A DNA stretch of 64,000 nucleotides from Pseudomonas sp. HR96 (lineage in GTDB: Bacteria; Pseudomonadota; Gammaproteobacteria; Pseudomonadales; Pseudomonadaceae), in the NCBI RefSeq assembly GCF_034059295.1, contig NZ_CP139141.1:4757001-4821000 (forward strand). The letters are read 5' to 3'. This document shows positions 45,922 to 56,949 of this stretch, in pieces. The translations under genes were made by a program, and so were the position numbers. The stretch's first letter is position 1; each line of letters opens with the position of its first letter. Under the pieces are notes generated by a model. That model searched no databases. It was not told where the DNA came from and saw only the letters and a list, made by a program, of their open reading frames with translations.

Positions 45922-46510
45922 TACCGCGACTTCAGCAGGCCGAACGGAACAGCGCGGGAGTGGTGGCGCGAGGCAGGAGCCGAGCGAGCGCCGCGCGGCC
46001 AGGGACGGCCGCTCGGCGCGTACGCCACGGAGCGATGTGGAGTGAGGGAACCCGGAGCGCAGCGTAGGGCCAATGAATGGAGCGGAGGCCTTTTGCTTAC
46101 TTTTGGGCCTTTCCAAAAGTAAGACGCCGTAAGGGCGGAAAGGTGATTTCGCACCACCCTAGCAAATGGATTAGCTTAAAAACCCAGGGGTCGCTACTGC
46201 GATATCGAAGCTTATCCGGCATCTTCAACGCGGCCAAAGGCCCCTTTCGCCCTTACGGCGACTCACTTTTGGAAAGCCGGAATGCCGGACCACCCAAAAG
46301 TAAGCAAAAGGCCTCCGCTCCGTTCATTGGCCCTGCGTTACGCTGCGCTTCACTCCGGGTTCCCTCCTTACGCATCGCTCCGTGGCGTACGCGCCGAGCG
46401 GCCGTCCCTGGCCGCGCGGCGCTCGCTCGGCTCCTGCCTCGCGCCACCACTCCCGCGCTGCTTCAGTCGGCCTGCTGAAGTCGCGGCAGATCAAGATCAA
46501 GATCAAAATC
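45900..46510. repeat. Long imperfect inverted repeat (arms about 244 and 268 bp, spacer about 99 bp)
   Basis: The left arm (about 45900-46143) and right arm (about 46243-46510) are near-perfect reverse complements. Shared blocks include ACTTCAGCAGGCCGA, CGCGGGAGTGGTGGCGCGAGG, GCTCGGCGCGTACGCC, and the inner GGAGGCCTTTTGCTTAC facing GTAAGCAAAAGGCCTCC. The right arm carries small insertions and substitutions. The spacer includes a unique, more A+T-rich stretch. Frames crossing it are in both phases and strands and give low-complexity, Arg/Ser/Pro-rich peptides, so I regard it as non-coding. Transcribed or single-stranded, it would form one giant hairpin. Confidence 0.9.
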
Positions 46511-46511
46511 A

Positions 46512-46609
46512 AAAGCCAAAGCCAAAGCCAAAGCCAAAGCCAAAGCCAAAGCCAAAGCCAGGCATGGCATGGCATGGCATGGCTATGCGATGCGATGCGA
46601 TGCGATGCG
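46512..46609. repeat. Compound microsatellite: (AAAGCC)x8, (GGCAT)x4, (ATGCG)x5
   Basis: Eight tandem AAAGCC copies (46512-46559) are followed by four GGCAT (46561-46580) and five ATGCG (46585-46609). Together with the TTGATC run they give four different short tandem repeats within 750 bp. They lie between the inverted repeat and the groEL terminator. Non-coding; likely variable by slippage. Confidence 0.92.
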
Positions 46610-46640
46610 AATCGAGAGGCTGGCGCGGGTTTGAGGTATA

Positions 46641-46670
46641 AAAAAACCCCGCACTAGGCGGGGTTTTTTT
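46641..46670 (-). terminator. Rho-independent terminator of groEL
   Basis: CCCCGC (46647-46652), loop ACTAG, GCGGGG (46658-46663), flanked by six A on one side and seven T on the other. It is bidirectional in form and 20-50 bp after the groEL stop. Confidence 0.93.
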
Positions 46671-46689
46671 CTTTAGCCGGAAGGCTGGG

Positions 46690-48339
<1,650 letters not shown>

Positions 48340-48380
48340 TTATTCCTTGAATACGGGGTCGTAACGGAGTTTCGCAGCGA

Positions 48381-48674
48381 TCAGCCTTCGACGACGGCGA
48401 GAATTTCCTTCTCGCTCATCACCAGCAGGTCTTCGCCGTCTACCTTCACAGTGTTGCTGCCGGAGTAAGGGCCGAACACGACCTTGTCACCCACTTTCAC
48501 GGCCAGCGCACGTACTTCACCGTTGTCCAGGATAGTGCCGGTGCCCACAGCGACGATTTCGCCACGGTTGGGTTTTTCAGCGGCCGAACCTGGCAGAACG
48601 ATACCGCCAGCGGTTTTGGACTCTTCTTCGCTGCGACGGATTACGACGCGGTCATGCAGAGGACGAAGCTTCAT
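48381..48674 (-). CDS. groS: Co-chaperonin GroES (Hsp10)
   Basis: A 97-residue GroES subunit forming the heptameric lid of Gro[16 protein letters not shown] at the start, the mobile loop [20 protein letters not shown], and [13 protein letters not shown] are the standard features. A good ribosome site (AGGAGAGATCGACA) precedes ATG 48674. First gene of groESL; heat-shock control is inferred from the sigma-32-like promoter 166-193 bp upstream. Confidence 0.98.
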   Translation of the reverse strand: MKLRPLHDRVVIRRSEEESKTAGGIVLPGSAAEKPNRGEIVAVGTGTILDNGEVRALAVKVGDKVVFGPYSGSNTVKVDGEDLLVMSEKEILAVVEG

Positions 48675-48839
48675 TGTCGATCTCTCCTAATTATGGTTTT
48701 CATCGGCCGGTGTGAAACCGGCGGTTGTTTCTTCCGGCGTTGCCGGTCGCGCTCACTCCGCCTCTACAGCCTGGCGGGGCACAGCGCGGAATCATGTCCG
48801 ATCGCTGCAAGCAGGACCGGTAACCTTGCGGTGACCCAT

Positions 48840-48867
48840 ACATGAGGTCGCCAAGGGCGATTACAAG
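48840..48867 (-). promoter_or_regulatory. Sigma-32 (RpoH) type promoter of groESL
   Basis: On the minus strand CTTGTAA (48867-48861) is followed after exactly 13 bases by CCTCATGT (48847-48840). The consensus is CTTGAAA-N13-CCCCATNT, so the -10 differs at one position and the -35 at one. It is 166 bp upstream of the groES ATG. Manual match. Confidence 0.75.
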
Positions 48868-48917
48868 TCCTGTAGCGATTTTTTTTCATGTAAAAAACCG
48901 TACAGGCCGACCGCAGC

Positions 48918-49400
48918 CTAGGGGTCGCGGCGCTCGAAATCGCCTTCGATGACATCCGGCTGGCGGCCCGAGGCTGGCTGTTCGATGTGCACATTGGCAC
49001 CGCCGCGGGGCTTGAGGTCTTCGCTGAAGGCACGCTGGCGCAGTGCCTGCTCCTCGGCCCGGCGCCGAAGGGTGCGGGCGATCAGGCGGCGAGTCGGCGG
49101 CAGCATGAGAATGACCCCGAGCAGGTCGCTGACAAAGCCCGGCACCAGCAGCAGACCGCCACCGACGGCGAGCATCAGCCCCTGGAACATCTGCTCGGCG
49201 GGCAGCTCGCCGCGCTGCATGCTCTCGCGGGTGCGCAGCGCCGTGGCCAGGCCGACCACCCGCACCACCAGCAGGCCGAGAATCGACCCGGCAACAATCA
49301 ACAGCAGCGCCGGAAAGAAGCCGATGGCCGTGCTGACCTGAAAGAACACGTACAGCTCCAGCACCGGGAACAGCAGTAACAAAAGCAGAAAAGCGCGCAT
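48918..49400 (-). CDS. fxsA: FxsA family membrane protein
   Basis: A 160-residue membrane protein of the FxsA family, linked in E. coli to suppression of phage T7 exclusion by F. It has two to four hydrophobic helices (residues 2-22, 28-50 and about 75-100); AGSILGLLVVRVVG and GGGLLLVPGFVSDLLGVILMLPPTRR are the family stretches. The C-terminus is polar and Pro/Gly-rich. ATG 49400 has GAGGA upstream; an upstream in-frame codon at 49442 is less likely. It precedes groESL on the same strand, a common pseudomonad order. Its normal role is unknown. Confidence 0.9.
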   Translation of the reverse strand: MRAFLLLLLLFPVLELYVFFQVSTAIGFFPALLLIVAGSILGLLVVRVVGLATALRTRESMQRGELPAEQMFQGLMLAVGGGLLLVPGFVSDLLGVILMLPPTRRLIARTLRRRAEEQALRQRAFSEDLKPRGGANVHIEQPASGRQPDVIEGDFERRDP

Positions 49401-49466
49401 CGTGGTTTCCTCAGCGGAAGACGTTTCTTCCTGTAGGGACACTAGGTGAGTCCGCCGAGGACGATT

Positions 49467-50195
49467 TCAACCTTGGGCCGTGCCCGGAACGGGCCATTCG
49501 CTGGCGCGGGCCAGTGAAACCAAGGCTTCACGAACTTGTATCGGCGTATTACAAGGGCTCGCGAAGGGCAACCAGTATACGCCGTGGCCTATGCGCAGAT
49601 GCAGCCCCTCGCTGTCGATGCCCGTCAGGTGCGCCGGCTCGTGGGTCGGCAGCCCGGCCAACTGCACGTAGTGCGCGATGGCTTTGGCATGGTCGTCGTT
49701 CATGTGCTCGACCATGCCCGTTTCGACACTGCCAGCGAAGGGGTTGGCCAAGGTCACGTCGTCGAGCCAGTGGATCGCGCCGAAACCGCCGATGTAGCGA
49801 TGGCGCACCGGGCTCAGGGTCCAGAAGTCGAAGTCGTGGGCGCTGTGATAGTTGCGCGACTCGGGAAAGTAGCGGTAGTAGCGCTCAGCGGCCTGCTCGA
49901 TGGCAGGGCCTTGCAGCTTGCGCGCTTCGGCCAGCAGGGTCAGGCGCCCGACCGCCTGCACGTCCTCGGCGGCACGCTCGCCGACCAGCAGCGAACACTT
50001 GGGGTCCAGTTGCAGATTGTGAGTGTGCTGGGCGATGCGGCTGATCAGAATCAGCGGCTCACCGTCGGCATTCAGGCAATAAGGCACCACCGAGCCGAAG
50101 GGGAAGCCAGGCATGGCCTTGGAATGGGTGGACAGTACGCCGCGGTATTCCTTGAGCAGCAGGTGGCGGGCTTGAGTGGTGGCTGGGATGCTCAC
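49467..50195 (-). CDS. HugZ-like haem-utilisation / pyridoxamine oxidase-fold protein
   Basis: A 242-residue protein of the split-barrel FMN-binding family. The N-terminal half matches the pyridoxamine 5'-phosphate oxidase-like fold (KAMPGFPFGSVVPYCL, LISRIAQHTHNLQLDPKCSLLV). The C-terminal half is a DUF2470-type domain (VEHMNDDHAKAIAHYV). HugZ-family members degrade haem, but this ability cannot be confirmed here. GTG 50195 starts SIPATTQARHLLLKEYRG with AAGGAG seven bases before; a longer frame upstream lies in a palindrome. It is upstream of fxsA and groESL on the same strand. Confidence 0.82.
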   Translation of the reverse strand: MSIPATTQARHLLLKEYRGVLSTHSKAMPGFPFGSVVPYCLNADGEPLILISRIAQHTHNLQLDPKCSLLVGERAAEDVQAVGRLTLLAEARKLQGPAIEQAAERYYRYFPESRNYHSAHDFDFWTLSPVRHRYIGGFGAIHWLDDVTLANPFAGSVETGMVEHMNDDHAKAIAHYVQLAGLPTHEPAHLTGIDSEGLHLRIGHGVYWLPFASPCNTPIQVREALVSLARASEWPVPGTAQG

Positions 50196-50228
50196 GCTTG
50201 GGCTCCTTATATAGGGTCGGCCATGCAA

Positions 50229-50301
50229 AAAACTCGCGGGCCTGGCCCGCTCCCACATGCTATTGCATTCAATGTGGGAGCGGGCAAAGCCCGCGAGTTT
50301 T
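50229..50301. repeat. REP-type palindrome between the HugZ-like and DUF481 genes
   Basis: The arm CGCGGGCCTGGCCCGCTCCCACAT, with AACT before it, is matched by ATGTGGGAGCGGGCAAAGCCCGCG and AGTT on the far side of a 13-base loop. This is the common P. putida REP core GCGGGC...GCCCGC plus flanking TCCCACA. A T-run on the right end means it could terminate the upstream minus-strand or + strand RNAs. Confidence 0.75.
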
Positions 50302-50316
50302 CGGCCGAGATGCCGC

Positions 50317-51321
50317 TTACCAGGTCAGACCCAGACCCGCGGTATAGCGCGTGGTGTTGAGGTCGCCGTTGTCGCTGCCGCTGACCTGGTCCTTCTCCAT
50401 CTTCAGGTTCAGCGACGCCCACTCGGTCACTTTGTAGCGCAGGCCGACGTCGCTGGTCAGGCTGTAATTGGCAGCGCCCGACAGCGGCTTGCCCAGCTCG
50501 CCTTCAGTGAAGAATTCCACCGTCTTGCCGATCAGGAAGCGGTTGTAGTCCCAGCGCACGGAGGCCGACATGAAGTTGTCGAGCGAGCCGTCGCGGTATT
50601 CATAGTCGGTGCGGTTGACCAGGCCGATGAGCGAGAAAGCGCCCAGCTCGTCGTCCCAGAACTGGTAGCCCGGACCGGTACCGACGATACGCTGGCGTTG
50701 CAGGTCTTCGATGTGGTCGCGGTTGTAGTTCAGGCGGCCATCCCAGAACCACTTGTCGGTGATGAAGCGGTCCACCGCATAGTCCAGGGTGAAGTTGTCG
50801 GTGGTGGTGACCTCTTGCTGCGTCTCGCGGTTGTATTCGCCGGTGGCGGTGTGGCGCCAGCGACCGCTGCGCGCCGTGGTCTTGAAGGCGATGTTGTAGT
50901 CGTCGGTGTCGGTGTCGGCGCGCTTGAAGTCCAATGCGGCGTCGATGTTGCCTTTCCACACCAGGTCGGTGATGACCGGCTTGGGTCGGATGATCTGCTG
51001 GACACTGGCGATGTCGACTGTCTTGTTCTCGCCGTTTTCCAGGGTAATCTTGCCGTCATCGGCGGCCTTGATGGTCTTGGCCTTCTGTTCGTCGTACTTG
51101 CCTTGCTTGACCAGCAGCTCGTGGGAGCTTTCGAGGGTCTTGACCTGCTTCATGTCGATCGGCACCGAACCGCCGTACGAGGTCTGGAGCATCAACTTGC
51201 CGCCGTCGAAGACTGTAATGTCCCCGGTGAGGCGGTCGCCGTTCTTCAACCAGACGGTATCGGCGAGCGCGGCGGAAGAAGCACCGCACACGGCGAGGCA
51301 CAGCAGAGTTCTGGAAAGCAT
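50317..51321 (-). CDS. DUF481 outer-membrane beta-barrel protein
   Basis: A 334-residue protein with a Sec signal (MLSRTLLCLAVCGASSAALA) and a mature region beginning DTVWLKNGDRLTGDITVF. The C-terminal 200 residues have alternating beta strands (YNIAFKTTARSGRWRHTATGEYN, DYAVDRFITDKWFWDGRLNYNR) and end in the aromatic Trp typical of outer-membrane barrels (TAGLGLTW). DUF481 proteins are salt-stress-induced in some bacteria; the function is unknown. ATG 51321 is preferred to the TTG at 51327. It stands alone between a REP element and the divergent alkyltransferase-like gene. Confidence 0.82.
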   Translation of the reverse strand: MLSRTLLCLAVCGASSAALADTVWLKNGDRLTGDITVFDGGKLMLQTSYGGSVPIDMKQVKTLESSHELLVKQGKYDEQKAKTIKAADDGKITLENGENKTVDIASVQQIIRPKPVITDLVWKGNIDAALDFKRADTDTDDYNIAFKTTARSGRWRHTATGEYNRETQQEVTTTDNFTLDYAVDRFITDKWFWDGRLNYNRDHIEDLQRQRIVGTGPGYQFWDDELGAFSLIGLVNRTDYEYRDGSLDNFMSASVRWDYNRFLIGKTVEFFTEGELGKPLSGAANYSLTSDVGLRYKVTEWASLNLKMEKDQVSGSDNGDLNTTRYTAGLGLTW

Positions 51322-51394
51322 AGGCAAAGGTGCTCAAATTCGGGAATTTTCGGGCATGATCAGCACACCCCGGACCAGAAGGACTGACCCGACG

Positions 51395-51754
51395 ATGGCG
51401 CCTGAGTTCCACCCTGAGTTACAAAATGTTTCAGCAGCCGAGCGGCGCACGGCGCTCTACACCGTGCTGGCCCAGGTGCCGGAGGGCCGGGTGGTGACCT
51501 ACGGCCAACTGGCCGACATGGCCGGCCTGGGCCGCGCAGCGCGCTGGGTGGGCCGCGTACTCGGTCAGCTGCCCGAGGGCAGCACCCTGCCCTGGCACCG
51601 CGTGGTCGGCGCCGGTGGGCGCCTGAGTCTGGCCGCAGGCACGGTCAGCGGCGAGGAGCAACGCGCGCGGCTGCGCTGCGAAGCTGTATCGATCATGAAG
51701 AATCGTGTGGATATACGCCGTCATGGCTGGCGCCCGGTAGAGCACAGCGGTTAG
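51395..51754 (+). CDS. Alkyltransferase-like (ATL/MGMT-fold) protein
   Basis: A 119-residue protein with the MGMT DNA-binding fold. The active-site motif is LPWHRVVGAGGRL: Trp replaces the catalytic Cys of PCHRV, which makes it an alkyltransferase-like protein that binds O6-alkylguanine without repairing it, flagging it for nucleotide-excision repair. VTYGQLADMAGLGRAARWVGRVLG is the recognition region. ATG 51395 has AAGGAC upstream. It is followed 43 bp later by ampG, co-directional. Confidence 0.9.
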   Translation: MAPEFHPELQNVSAAERRTALYTVLAQVPEGRVVTYGQLADMAGLGRAARWVGRVLGQLPEGSTLPWHRVVGAGGRLSLAAGTVSGEEQRARLRCEAVSIMKNRVDIRRHGWRPVEHSG

Positions 51755-51797
51755 AGTGCGCGCTTTGTTTTCGCAAACTTGAGGCAGATTTCAGCCC

Positions 51798-53336
51798 ATG
51801 CCCCGTAAAACCTGGCGCGCCGCGCTCGCCGCATATGCCAGCCCTTCGACACTCGTACTTCTTTTGCTCGGTTTTGCCGCCGGCCTGCCGTACATGCTGG
51901 TGTTCTCGACCCTTTCCGTGTGGCTGCGCGAGGCCGGTGTGGCCCGTGAAACCATCGGCTACGCCAGCCTGATCGGCCTGGCCTATGCATTCAAATGGGT
52001 GTGGTCGCCGTTGCTCGATCAATGGCGCCTGCCGGTGCTCGGTGGCCTGGGCCGTCGGCGCTCGTGGCTGGTGCTGGCGCAGGCGCTGATCGTGCTGGGG
52101 TTGATCGGCATGAGCTTCTGCGACCCACAGAAGCATCTGTCCTGGCTCATCGCCATTGCCGTGGTCGTGGCATTCGCCTCTGCCACCCAGGACATCGCGG
52201 TCGACGCCTACCGCCTGGAGATCGCCGAAGACGGCACCCAGGCTGCCCTCGCCGCCAGCTACATGGCTGGCTACCGGGTCGCCGCCCTCCTGGCCACGGC
52301 CGGCGCACTGTTCTTCGCCGAAGGTTTCGGCTCCACCGGCTTTGCCTACCTGCAGAAAGCGTGGGCCAATACTTATATGGTGTTTGGCGTGCTGATGGTG
52401 CCTGCGCTGATCACCACTCTGGTCATGCGCGAGTCACCGGTGCCCCTGCGCACCCAGCGCTCGGCAGCGCGCTATGGTTTCAGTCATCAACTGATCTCGG
52501 TGGTGGTGCTGATCATCCTGCTGATATCAGTGCCGGCGATGTTCACCCAGCTGTACAACACCGACTTCGCCGCCGTGTTGTTCGACGGCGAGAGCGTGCT
52601 CGACCTGCTGCTCGAAGACCGCGCCTTCCTGCGCGCCATTCTCTATACCCTGCTCACAGTGCTGTGCCTGTCTTCGGTAGGCCGCCGCGGCCTGGCGCCG
52701 GTGCTGACCCCGGTCAACGATTTCATCGTGCGCTACCGCTGGCAGGCGCTGCTGCTGCTCGGGCTGATCGCCACCTACCGGATGTCCGACACGGTGATGG
52801 GCGTGATGGCCAACGTTTTCTATATCGACCAGGGCTTCACCAAGGACCAGATCGCCAGCGTCAGCAAGCTCTTTGGCCTGATCATGACCCTGCTGGGCGC
52901 CGGCTTCGGCGGCCTGCTGATCGTACGCTTCGGCATCCTGCCGATCCTGTTCGTCGGCGGCGTCGCCTCGGCCGGCACCAACCTGCTGTTCCTGCTGCTG
53001 GCCGACATGGGTCCGAACCTGCAGATGCTGGTGGTCACCATCTCGCTGGACAACTTCAGCTCCGGGCTGGCCACCTCGGCCTTCGTCGCCTACCTGTCGA
53101 GCCTGACCAACCTGAAGTTCTCGGCCACCCAATACGCCCTGCTGAGCTCGATCATGCTGCTGTTGCCGCGGCTGATCGGCGGTTATTCAGGGGTGATGGT
53201 GGAGAAATGGGGCTACCACAACTTCTTCCTGATCACTGCGGTGCTGGGCTTGCCGACCCTGTTGCTGATCGCCCTGCACTGGCACCAGGAAGGCCGGCGA
53301 CTGGCGGCGCAGGCTGAGGCTGAGGCTCAGGACTGA
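51798..53336 (+). CDS. ampG: Muropeptide permease AmpG
   Basis: A 512-residue MFS-type permease that imports GlcNAc-anhydro-MurNAc peptides for cell-wall recycling, and so feeds AmpR-controlled beta-lactamase induction. About 14 hydrophobic helices are visible, with LLLGFAAGLPYMLVFSTLSVWLREAGV at the N-terminus and AYAFKWVWSPLLDQWRLP, the family hallmark near residue 60. ASATQDIAVDAYRLEI is also typical. The C-terminus is polar and Ala/Glu-rich. Located in the mscS-ampG order I recall from P. aeruginosa. A strong hairpin terminator follows. Confidence 0.95.
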   Translation: MPRKTWRAALAAYASPSTLVLLLLGFAAGLPYMLVFSTLSVWLREAGVARETIGYASLIGLAYAFKWVWSPLLDQWRLPVLGGLGRRRSWLVLAQALIVLGLIGMSFCDPQKHLSWLIAIAVVVAFASATQDIAVDAYRLEIAEDGTQAALAASYMAGYRVAALLATAGALFFAEGFGSTGFAYLQKAWANTYMVFGVLMVPALITTLVMRESPVPLRTQRSAARYGFSHQLISVVVLIILLISVPAMFTQLYNTDFAAVLFDGESVLDLLLEDRAFLRAILYTLLTVLCLSSVGRRGLAPVLTPVNDFIVRYRWQALLLLGLIATYRMSDTVMGVMANVFYIDQGFTKDQIASVSKLFGLIMTLLGAGFGGLLIVRFGILPILFVGGVASAGTNLLFLLLADMGPNLQMLVVTISLDNFSSGLATSAFVAYLSSLTNLKFSATQYALLSSIMLLLPRLIGGYSGVMVEKWGYHNFFLITAVLGLPTLLLIALHWHQEGRRLAAQAEAEAQD

Positions 53337-53352
53337 CAGCAGCGGGTGAACG

Positions 53353-53422
53353 ACTCGGGGGCTTTGCCCCTCCCACCTTTGATAACGATCAAGGCGGGAG
53401 GGGCAAAGCCCCCGAGTTTTTT
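53353..53422. terminator. REP-type terminator between ampG and mscS-like gene
   Basis: Arms at 53353-53379 (ACTCGGGGGCTTTGCCCC...) and 53391-53417 (...GGGGCAAAGCCCCCGAGT) pair almost perfectly around GATAACGATC, followed by six T. It lies between convergent stops and should stop the ampG transcript. Confidence 0.8.
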
Positions 53423-53444
53423 GCTGCCTATCGAGTGGCCCAGG

Positions 53445-54287
53445 CTACTTCGCCGGCGTTTCCTGCATCACCCGCACCACCCGTTGCGGGAACGGGATGT
53501 CGATGCCGGCGGCGCGCAGGCGGTCGCGCACTTCCAGGTTGAGCATGTTGGTCACCCCGCCCATGTCCGGGGTGTTGACCCACAGCATCAGCGACAGGGT
53601 GATCGAGCTGTCGCCCAGTGCAGACACCACGCAATCGGCCGCCGGGCTGGGCAGCACGCGCGAGTCCTTGGCCAGTTCCATGAGGATGGCCTGGGCCTTC
53701 TTCAGGTCGGCGTCGTAGTCCACGCCCACGTTGTAGGTGATCTTGCGGGTCGGCTGGCGGTTGGTGTTGGTGATGATGCCATTGGACAGGTTGCCGTTGG
53801 GGATGATCACCGTCTTGTTGTCACCGGTGCGCAGCACGGTGTGGAAGATCTGGATGGCATCGACGGTGCCTTGCACGCCTTGCGCCTCGATCCAGTCGCC
53901 GATGCGAAACGGCCGGAACAGCAGGATCAGCACCCCACCGGCGAAGTTCGCCAGGCTGCCCTGCAACGCCAGGCCGATGGCCAGGCCCGCGGCGCCGATG
54001 GCGGCGACGAACGAGGTGGTTTCCACGCCGATCATCGAGGCCACGCTGACCAGCAGCAGGATTTTCAGAATGATGTTGCCCAGGCTGCCGATGAAGCCCT
54101 GCAAAGCCAGATCGATGTGGCGCAGGGCCAACAGTTTCTGCAGGTTGGCGGTAAGCTTGTTGATCAGCCACCAGCCGATGAACAGCGTCACCAGGGCCAG
54201 CAACAGCTTGCTGCCGTACTGCAGAATCATGGGTATCCAGCCTTGCGAGGCTCTCACCAGATGATCGACTTCTGCATTCAAATCCAT
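53445..54287 (-). CDS. mscS: Small-conductance mechanosensitive channel (MscS family)
   Basis: A 280-residue MscS-type channel that releases solutes upon hypo-osmotic shock. Three N-terminal TM helices (about 20-44, 60-80 and 88-113) precede the cytoplasmic vestibule. The pore helix contains ATSFVAAIGAAGLAIGLALQGSLANFAGG, with the Gly/Ala packing of TM3, and the beta domain has RPFRIGDWIEAQGVQGTV. ATG 54287 is chosen since GGAGAGGTAC precedes it; an earlier in-frame codon at 54317 has less support. It is followed by yajQ upstream on the same strand. Confidence 0.92.
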   Translation of the reverse strand: MDLNAEVDHLVRASQGWIPMILQYGSKLLLALVTLFIGWWLINKLTANLQKLLALRHIDLALQGFIGSLGNIILKILLLVSVASMIGVETTSFVAAIGAAGLAIGLALQGSLANFAGGVLILLFRPFRIGDWIEAQGVQGTVDAIQIFHTVLRTGDNKTVIIPNGNLSNGIITNTNRQPTRKITYNVGVDYDADLKKAQAILMELAKDSRVLPSPAADCVVSALGDSSITLSLMLWVNTPDMGGVTNMLNLEVRDRLRAAGIDIPFPQRVVRVMQETPAK

Positions 54288-54377
54288 GTACCTCTCCATA
54301 ATGTCTTCAGCGTGCATTCAACAGGTCGGACGCTGACAGGCCGGTGAGGTTCCCGTCGGCGCCGACCGCGCCAGGCC

Positions 54378-54857
54378 TCAGTCGCGGAAGTTGTTGAACT
54401 GCAGCGGCATACCGAATTCCTTGGCGCGCAGGGCCGCGATGGCCTCCTGCAGGTCGTCGCGCTTCTTGCCGGTGACGCGCACCTGCTCGCCCTGGATGGC
54501 GGCCTGCACCTTGAGCTTGGCGTCCTTGATATGGGCGACGATCTTCTTGGCCAGTTCCTTGTCGATGCCTTCGCGCAGCACTGCATCCTGTTTCATTTCC
54601 TTGCCGGAAGCATAGGCGTCCTTGACTTCCAGGCACTGCACGTCGATCTTGCGTTTGACCAGGCACAGCTTGAGGATCTCGATCATCGCCTCCAGCTGGA
54701 ACTCAGCCTCGGCGGTGAGGCTCACGGTCAGTTCCTTGAAGGCAAACGAGCCCTTGCCTTTCAGGTCGTAGCGACGGTCCAGTTCCTTGATGGCGTTGTC
54801 GACCGCGTTGGTGACTTCGTGTTTATCGAGCTCGGACACTACGTCGAACGAGGGCAT
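54378..54857 (-). CDS. yajQ: YajQ-family cyclic-dinucleotide/nucleotide-binding protein
   Basis: A 159-residue protein of the YajQ/UPF0234 family with two ferredoxin-like domains. [27 protein letters not shown] is the invariant start. In Xanthomonas, a homologue binds c-di-GMP and acts with a LysR-type regulator. In Pseudomonas, it is linked to RNA and phage phi6 stimulation, as I recall. Frames upstream of ATG 54857 are poorly supported as coding. It lies 90 bp before the mscS gene on the same strand. Confidence 0.92.
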   Translation of the reverse strand: MPSFDVVSELDKHEVTNAVDNAIKELDRRYDLKGKGSFAFKELTVSLTAEAEFQLEAMIEILKLCLVKRKIDVQCLEVKDAYASGKEMKQDAVLREGIDKELAKKIVAHIKDAKLKVQAAIQGEQVRVTGKKRDDLQEAIAALRAKEFGMPLQFNNFRD

Positions 54858-55017
54858 GGTTTCTCTCCAGATTGAATAAAGGCGCGTGTTGCAGACCAAT
54901 GGAACGCGCCTGGCTTGACGGGTAAAATGCCGGGTCATTATAACGGTTGCCAGCATTACGACATGCCCTTCATGCTTGCGCCTGCAGGACATACATCCCT
55001 TTTCATGCGAGCTGCAC

Positions 55018-56885
<1,868 letters not shown>

Positions 56886-56949
56886 AGCGACCGGTTGGCG
56901 GGCTATTGCTTTGGTACACTGCAACGCATCATCCCCATTGGATACCGTG

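Noticed and set aside
46077..46641. Open frames of 119-133 residues in the long inverted repeat
   Set aside because: They give Arg/Ser/Pro-rich products, occur on both strands as mirror images, and follow the repeat symmetry rather than codon constraints.
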